Source: Steromphala cineraria
Taxonomy: Eukaryota > Mollusca > Gastropoda > Trochida > Trochidae
Direction of reading: 5' to 3'
DNA: 64,000 nt
NCBI GenBank assembly: GCA_916613615.1
Contig: OU744730.1
Span: forward strand, 1,674,001-1,738,000
Positions 57,211 through 64,000 of the stretch are shown here, piece by piece. The first letter of the stretch is position 1; every line of letters begins with the position of its first letter. The notes under the pieces are model-generated. The model saw only the letters and a program-made list of their open reading frames with translations, had not been told where the DNA came from and searched no databases. The position numbers and the translations under genes were made by a program.

Positions 57211-60200
57211 TAGCCATGCCATGGGAGCCATATTGAATTTTCAAATAGATTTCATGAAAAAGACTACTCCTCCTTTACCAATCCAGATACCATTCTGAAA
57301 TTGTAGTATGTTTTACCCATGGTGATTCCTCACAGAAAGGTAGACGTTTCAGTTTTGAGAATCCAAGATGGCCGTCATGGCAGCCATATTGAATTTTCAA
57401 TTAGATTTCAGGAAAAAGACTACTCCTCCTAAACGAATACAGATATCATTCTGAAATTGTAGTATGTTATACCCAAGGTGATTCCTCACAGAAAGGTAGA
57501 TGTTTCAGTTTTGAGAATCCAAGATGGCTGCCATGGGAGCCATATTGAATTTTCAATTAGATTTCATGAAAAAGACTACTTCTCCTAAACCAATCTAGAT
57601 ATACTTTCTAAATTGTAGTATGTTATACCTATAGTGATTCCGCACAGAAAGGTAGACGTTTCAGTTTTGAGAATCCAAGATGGCCGTCATGGCAGCCATA
57701 TTGAATTTTCAATTAGATTTCAGGAAAAAGACTACTCCTCCTAAACGAATACAGATATCATTCTGAAATTGTAGTATGTTATACCCAAGGTGATTCCTCA
57801 CAGAAAGGTAGATGTTTCAGTTTTGAGAATCCAAGATGGCTGCCATGGGAGCCATATTGAATTTTCAATTAGATTTCATGAAAAAGACTACTTCTCCTAA
57901 ACGAATACAGATATCATTCTGAAATTGTAGTATGTTATACCCAAGGTGATTCCTCACAGAAAGGTAGATGTTTCAGTTTTGAGAATCCAAGATGGCTGCC
58001 ATGGGAGCCATATTGAATTTTCAATTAGATTTCATGAAAAAGACAACTCCTCCTATATGAATCCAGATATCATTCTGAAATTGTAGTATGTTATACCCAT
58101 GGTGATTCTTCACAGAAAGGTAGATGTTTCAGTTTTGAGAATCCAAGATGGCTGCCATGGGAGCCATATTGAATTTTCAAATAGATTTCATGAAAAAGAC
58201 TACTCCTCCTTTACCAATCCAGATACCATTCTGAAATTGTAGTATGTTATACCCATGGTGATTCCTCACAGAAAGGTAGACGTTTCAGTTTTGAGAATCC
58301 AAGATGGCCGTCATGGCAGCCATATTGAATTTTCAATTAGATTTCAGGAAAAAGACTACTCCTCCTAAACGAATACAGATATCATTCTGAAATTGTAGTA
58401 TGTTATACCCAAGGTGATTCCTCTCAGAAAGGTAGATGTTTCAGTTTTGAGAATCCAAGATGGCTGCCATGGGAGCCATATTGAATTTTCAATTAGATTT
58501 CATGAAAAAGACTACTTCTCCTAAACCAATCTAGATATACTTTCTAAATTGTAGTATGTTATACCTATAGTGATTCCGCACAGAAAGGTAGACGTTTCAG
58601 TTTTGAGAATCCAAGATGGCCGTCATGGCAGCCATATTGAATTTTCAATTAGATTTCAGGAAAAAGACTACTCCTCCTAAACGAATACAGATATCATTCT
58701 GAAATTGTAGTATGTTATACCCAAGGTGATTCCTCACAGAAAGGTAGATGTTTCAGTTTTGAGAATCCAAGATGGCTGCCATGGGAGCCATATTGAATTT
58801 TCAATTAGATTTCATGAAAAAGACTACTTCTCCTAAACCAATCTAGATATACTTTCTAAATTGTAGTATGTTATACCTATAGTGATTCCGCACAGAAAGG
58901 TAGACGTTTCAGTTTTGAGAATCCAAGATGGCCGTCATGGCAGCCATATTGAATTTTCAATTAGATTTCAGGAAAAAGACTACTCCTCCTAAACGAATAC
59001 AGATATCATTCTGAAATTGTAGTATGTTATACCCAAGGTGATTCCTCACAGAAAGGTAGATGTTTCAGTTTTGAGAATCCAAGATGGCTGCCATGGGAGC
59101 CATATTGAATTTTCAATTAGATTTCATGAAAAAGACTACTTCTCCTAAACGAATACAGATATCATTCTGAAATTGTAGTATGTTATACCCAAGGTGATTC
59201 CTCACAGAAAGGTAGATGTTTCAGTTTTGAGAATCCAAGATGGCTGCCATGGGAGCCATATTGAATTTTCAATTAGATTTCATGAAAAAGACAACTCCTC
59301 CTATATGAATCCAGATATCATTCTGAAATTGTAGTATGTTATACCCATGGTGATTCTTCACAGAAAGGTAGATGTTTCAGTTTTGAGAATCCAAGATGGC
59401 TGCCATGGGAGCCATATTGAATTTTCAAATAGATTTCATGAAAAAGACTACTCCTCCTTTACCAATCCAGATACCATTCTGAAATTGTAGTATGTTATAC
59501 CCATGGTGATTCCTCACAGAAAGGTAGACGTTTCAGTTTTGAGAATCCAAGATGGCCGTCATGGCAGCCATATTGAATTTTCAATTAGATTTCAGGAAAA
59601 AGACTACTCCTCCTAAACGAATACATATATCATTCTGAAATTGTAGTATGTTATACCCAAGGTGATTCCTCACAGAAAGGTAGATGTTTCAGTTTTGAGA
59701 ATCCAAGATGGCTGCCATGGGAGCCATATTGAATTTTCAATTAGATTTCATGAAAAAGACTACTTCTCCTAAACCAATCTAGATATACTTTCTAAATTGT
59801 AGTATGTTATACCTATAGTGATTCCGCACAGAAAGGTAGACGTTTCAGTTTTGAGAATCCAAGATGGCCGTCATGGCAGCCATATTGAATTTTCAATTAG
59901 ATTTCAGGAAAAAGACTACTCCTCCTAAACGAATACAGATATCATTCTGAAATTGTAGTATGTTATACCCAAGGTGATTCCTCACAGAAAGGTAGATGTT
60001 TCAGTTTTGAGAATCCAAGATGGCTGCCATGGGAGCCATATTGAATTTTCAATTAGATTTCATGAAAAAGACTACTTCTCCTAAACCAATCTAGATATAC
60101 TTTCTAAATTGTAGTATGTTATACCTATAGTGATTCCGCACAGAAAGGTAGACGTTTCAGTTTTGAGAATCCAAGATGGCCGTCATGGCAGCCATATTGA

Positions 60201-63200
60201 ATTTTCAATTAGATTTCAGGAAAAAGACTACTCCTCCTAAACGAATACAGATATCATTCTGAAATTGTAGTATGTTATACCCAAGGTGATTCCTCACAGA
60301 AAGGTAGATGTTTCAGTTTTGAGAATCCAAGATGGCTGCCATGGGAGCCATATTGAATTTTCAATTAGATTTCATGAAAAAGACTACTTCTCCTAAACCA
60401 ATCTAGATATACTTTCTAAATTGTAGTATGTTATACCTATAGTGATTCCGCACAGAAAGGTAGACGTTTCAGTTTTGAGAATCCAAGATGGCCGTCATGG
60501 CAGCCATATTGAATTTTCAATTAGATTTCAGGAAAAAGACTACTCCTCCTAAACGAATACAGATATCATTCTGAAATTGTAGTATGTTATACCCAAGGTG
60601 ATTCCTCACAGAAAGGTAGATGTTTCAGTTTTGAGAATCCAAGATGGCTGCCATGGGAGCCATATTGAATTTTCAATTAGATTTCATGAAAAAGACTACT
60701 TCTCCTAAACCAATCTAGATATACTTTCTAAATTGTAGTATGTTATACCTATAGTGATTCCGCACAGAAAGGTAGACGTTTCAGTTTTGAGAATCCAAGA
60801 TGGCCGTCATGGCAGCCATATTGAATTTTCAATTAGATTTCAGGAAAAAGACTACTCCTCCTAAACGAATACAGATATCATTCTGAAATTGTAGTATGTT
60901 ATACCCAAGGTGATTCCTCACAGAAAGGTAGATGTTTCAGTTTTGAGAATCCAAGATGGCTGCCATGGGAGCCATATTGAATTTTCAATTAGATTTCATG
61001 AAAAAGACTACTTCTCCTAAACCAATCTAGATATACTTTCTAAATTGTAGTATGTTATACCTATAGTGATTCCGCACAGAAAGGTAGACGTTTCAGTTTT
61101 GAGAATCCAAGATGGCCGTCATGGCAGCCATATTGAATTTTCAATTAGATTTCAGGAAAAAGACTACTCCTCCTAAACGAATACAGATATCATTCTGAAA
61201 TTGTAGTATGTTATACCCAAGGTGATTCCTCACAGAAAGGTAGATGTTTCAGTTTTGAGAATCCAAGATGGCTGCCATGGGAGCCATATTGAATTTTCAA
61301 TTAGATTTCATGAAAAAGACTACTTCTCCTAAACGAATACAGATATCATTCTGAAATTGTAGTATGTTATACCCAAGGTGATTCCTCACAGAAAGGTAGA
61401 CGTTTCAGTTTTGAGAATCCAAGATGGCCGTCATGGCAGCCATATTGAATTTTCAATTAGATTTCATGAAAAAGACTACTTCTCCTAAACCAATCTAGAT
61501 ATACTTTCTAAATTGTAGTATGTTATACCTATAGTGATTCCGCACAGAAAGGTAGACGTTTCAGTTTTGAGAATCCAAGATGGCCGTCATGGCAGCCATA
61601 TTGAATTTTCAATTAGATTTCAGGAAAAAGACTACTCCTCCTAAACGAATACAGATATCATTCTGAAATTGTAGTATGTTATACCCAAGGTGATTCCTCA
61701 CAGAAAGGTAGATGTTTCAGTTTTGAGAATCCAAGATGGCTGCCATGGGAGCCATATTGAATTTTCAATTAGATTTCATGAAAAAGACTACTTCTCCTAA
61801 ACCAATCTAGATATACTTTCTAAATTGTAGTATGTTATACCTATAGTGATTCCGCACAGAAAGGTAGACGTTTCAGTTTTGAGAATCCAAGATGGCCGTC
61901 ATGGCAGCCATATTGAATTTTCAATTAGATTTCAGGAAAAAGACTACTCCTCCTAAACGAATACAGATATCATTCTGAAATTGTAGTATGTTATACCCAA
62001 GGTGATTCCTCACAGAAAGGTAGATGTTTCAGTTTTGAGAATCCAAGATGGCTGCCATGGGAGCCATATTGAATTTTCAATTAGATTTCATGAAAAAGAC
62101 TACTTCTCCTAAACCAATCTAGATATACTTTCTAAATTGTAGTATGTTATACCTATAGTGATTCCGCACAGAAAGGTAGACGTTTCAGTTTTGAGAATCC
62201 AAGATGGCCGTCATGGCAGCCATATTGAATTTTCAATTAGATTTCAGGAAAAAGACTACTCCTCCTAAACGAATACAGATATCATTCTGAAATTGTAGTA
62301 TGTTATACCCAAGGTGATTCCTCACAGAAAGGTAGATGTTTCAGTTTTGAGAATCCAAGATGGCTGCCATGGGAGCCATATTGAATTTTCAATTAGATTT
62401 CATGAAAAAGACTACTTCTCCTAAACCAATCTAGATATACTTTCTAAATTGTAGTATGTTATACCTATAGTGATTCCGCACAGAAAGGTAGACGTTTCAG
62501 TTTTGAGAATCCAAGATGGCCGTCATGGCAGCCATATTGAATTTTCAATTAGATTTCAGGAAAAAGACTACTCCTCCTAAACGAATACAGATATCATTCT
62601 GAAATTGTAGTATGTTATACCCAAGGTGATTCCTCACAGAAAGGTAGATGTTTCAGTTTTGAGAATCCAAGATGGCTGCCATGGGAGCCATATTGAATTT
62701 TCAATTAGATTTCATGAAAAAGACTACTTCTCCTAAACGAATACAGATATCATTCTGAAATTGTAGTATGTTATACCCAAGGTGATTCCTCACAGAAAGG
62801 TAGACGTTTCAGTTTTGAGAATCCAAGATGGCCGTCATGGCAGCCATATTGAATTTTCAATTAGATTTCATGAAAAAGACTACTTCTCCTAAACCAATCT
62901 AGATATACTTTCTAAATTGTAGTATGTTATACCTATAGTGATTCCGCACAGAAAGGTAGACGTTTCAGTTTTGAGAATCCAAGATGGCCGTCATGGCAGC
63001 CATATTGAATTTTCAATTAGATTTCAGGAAAAAGACTACTCCTCCTAAACGAATACAGATATCATTCTGAAATTGTAGTATGTTATACCCAAGGTGATTC
63101 CTCACAGAAAGGTAGATGTTTCAGTTTTGAGAATCCAAGATGGCTGCCATGGGAGCCATATTGAATTTTCAATTAGATTTCATGAAAAAGACTACTTCTC

Positions 63201-63328
63201 CTAAACCAATCTAGATATACTTTCTAAATTGTAGTATGTTATACCTATAGTGATTCCGCACAGAAAGGTAGACGTTTCAGTTTTGAGAATCCAAGATGGC
63301 CGCAAAAGCAGCCATATTGACTTTTCAG
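57211..63328 (+). repeat. 156 bp intronic tandem array, about 39 copies
   Basis: Units recur every 156 bp (for example ATCCAAGATGG at 57,361, 57,517 and 57,673). Two main variants alternate: one with GATGGCCGTCATGGCAGCC and CTCCTCCTAAACGAATACAG, the other with GATGGCTGCCATGGGAGCC and CTTCTCCTAAACCAATCTAG, giving 312 bp dimers. Rare variants repeat at longer distance: ACAACTCCTCCTATATGAAT at about 58,043 and 59,291, 1,248 bp or eight units apart. Edge units are diverged. No coding content. Confidence 0.95.
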
Positions 63329-64000
63329 CTGCAATGACACATCATTATTATTAAATTTTAAGCTTTCATCAAGTGATCACTTGCATCAAATAAATTCTCT
63401 AATTTGAACTTACTAATCATAATATTATCTTGAATATGGAATATTTAAGATTGTCATGCAAGTTGTTCTATATTTTTAAGTTTAAAAAAAAAAAATTAAG
63501 ATATAAGACAAACATAATTAATTAATTTGCTTAAAATCTTCATGGCAACTAGCTGCAAAAACCCAATCACATTAAACATCATGTTAAATTTTAAACAATG
63601 GTATCTCTCTTATATTCCTTTAAATACCACACATAAGGGGTCAACCAGAGTTCAGATATGCCTCTAGAGTCCACAATGCTATTCTAATACACATCCTGAT
63701 ACAGGCTGCTAGCATCACAGTGTCAGCTGCTAGTCTGTTGCATAATCAACCTGACCCAATTGATATTGCAGAGCAATATGCTATATGGCCATGTGTATGC
63801 AATAGGAGTTATGGAAATTAGACTTGTAATCTCATGACAGTGATATGTTCTTTCTAAGAATAACAACTTACACAAAAGTTGTCATCAATAAGTTTTGTGT
63901 TTAGCAATCTTCATGATAAGTTGATGTGGAAAGAGTTATTTTGTATCAGGTTCCATTTCCTGTGTTTACTCATATTTGTACCATTTCTATATCTAACAGA
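63329..64000. other. Intron continues; possible acceptor at the right edge
   Basis: AT-rich, no repeat or frame of note. The window finishes with ATTTCTATATCTAACAG followed by one base, which would serve as an acceptor at 63,998-63,999 for the next exon of the CARD-NTPase gene. Confidence 0.4.

Overview
The window looks like a piece of an invertebrate animal chromosome, most likely a bivalve or another mollusc. It is AT-rich, gene-poor and full of non-coding DNA transposon relics, hairpin elements and long tandem arrays. It has spliced exons with GT..AG introns, and its one recognisable gene joins a CARD domain to a STAND-type NTPase of the nSTAND3 kind, an architecture common in molluscs and other invertebrates with expanded innate-immune repertoires. 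The organism call is an inference; no sequence search was run.

Layout. 1-2.7 kb: a decayed L1/Tx1-like LINE with RT and zinc-knuckle parts. 3.3-7.1 kb: an old repeat that received two later DNA-transposon insertions (2,983 bp and 359 bp, both with target-site duplications). A second copy of that repeat at 39.7-40.0 kb shows the empty sites. 8.7-11.6 kb: a 1.3 kb TA-flanked element (a second, inverted copy lies at 31.2-32.5 kb) and a 587 bp element inside a degenerate 28 bp repeat. 11.58-22.46 kb: one uninterrupted satellite of about 160 copies of a 67 bp unit. 22.97-23.65 kb: a second LINE 3' end. 23.65-38.8 kb: no convincing gene, but a GC-rich triplicated island, a Mutator-like foldback with a 9 bp duplication, several repeats, a pogo-like MITE and the last codons of a Penelope-like element.

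38.9 kb to the end: one plus-strand gene, reconstructed from splice sites and phase. Exon 1 (38,899-39,017) encodes a hydrophobic N-terminal anchor. Exon 2 (44,171-44,442) encodes a CARD. Three small linker exons follow. A 1,169 bp exon (49,477-50,645) encodes the NTPase, and the next exon (56,781-57,072) encodes six acidic 11-residue repeats. The gene runs off the right edge after about 663 codons. All joins keep frame, with phases 2,1,1,1,1,0,1. The domain order suggests a membrane-tethered NLR-like signalling protein; function is inference.

The introns hold most of the novelty. Intron 1 has five inverted repeats mixed with a 62 bp repeat. The intron after the NTPase exon holds a 5.8 kb foldback element with 2.2 and 3.1 kb arms and a 9 bp duplication, a Mutator/FB-like signature. 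The last intron holds about 39 copies of a 156 bp unit with visible higher-order structure.
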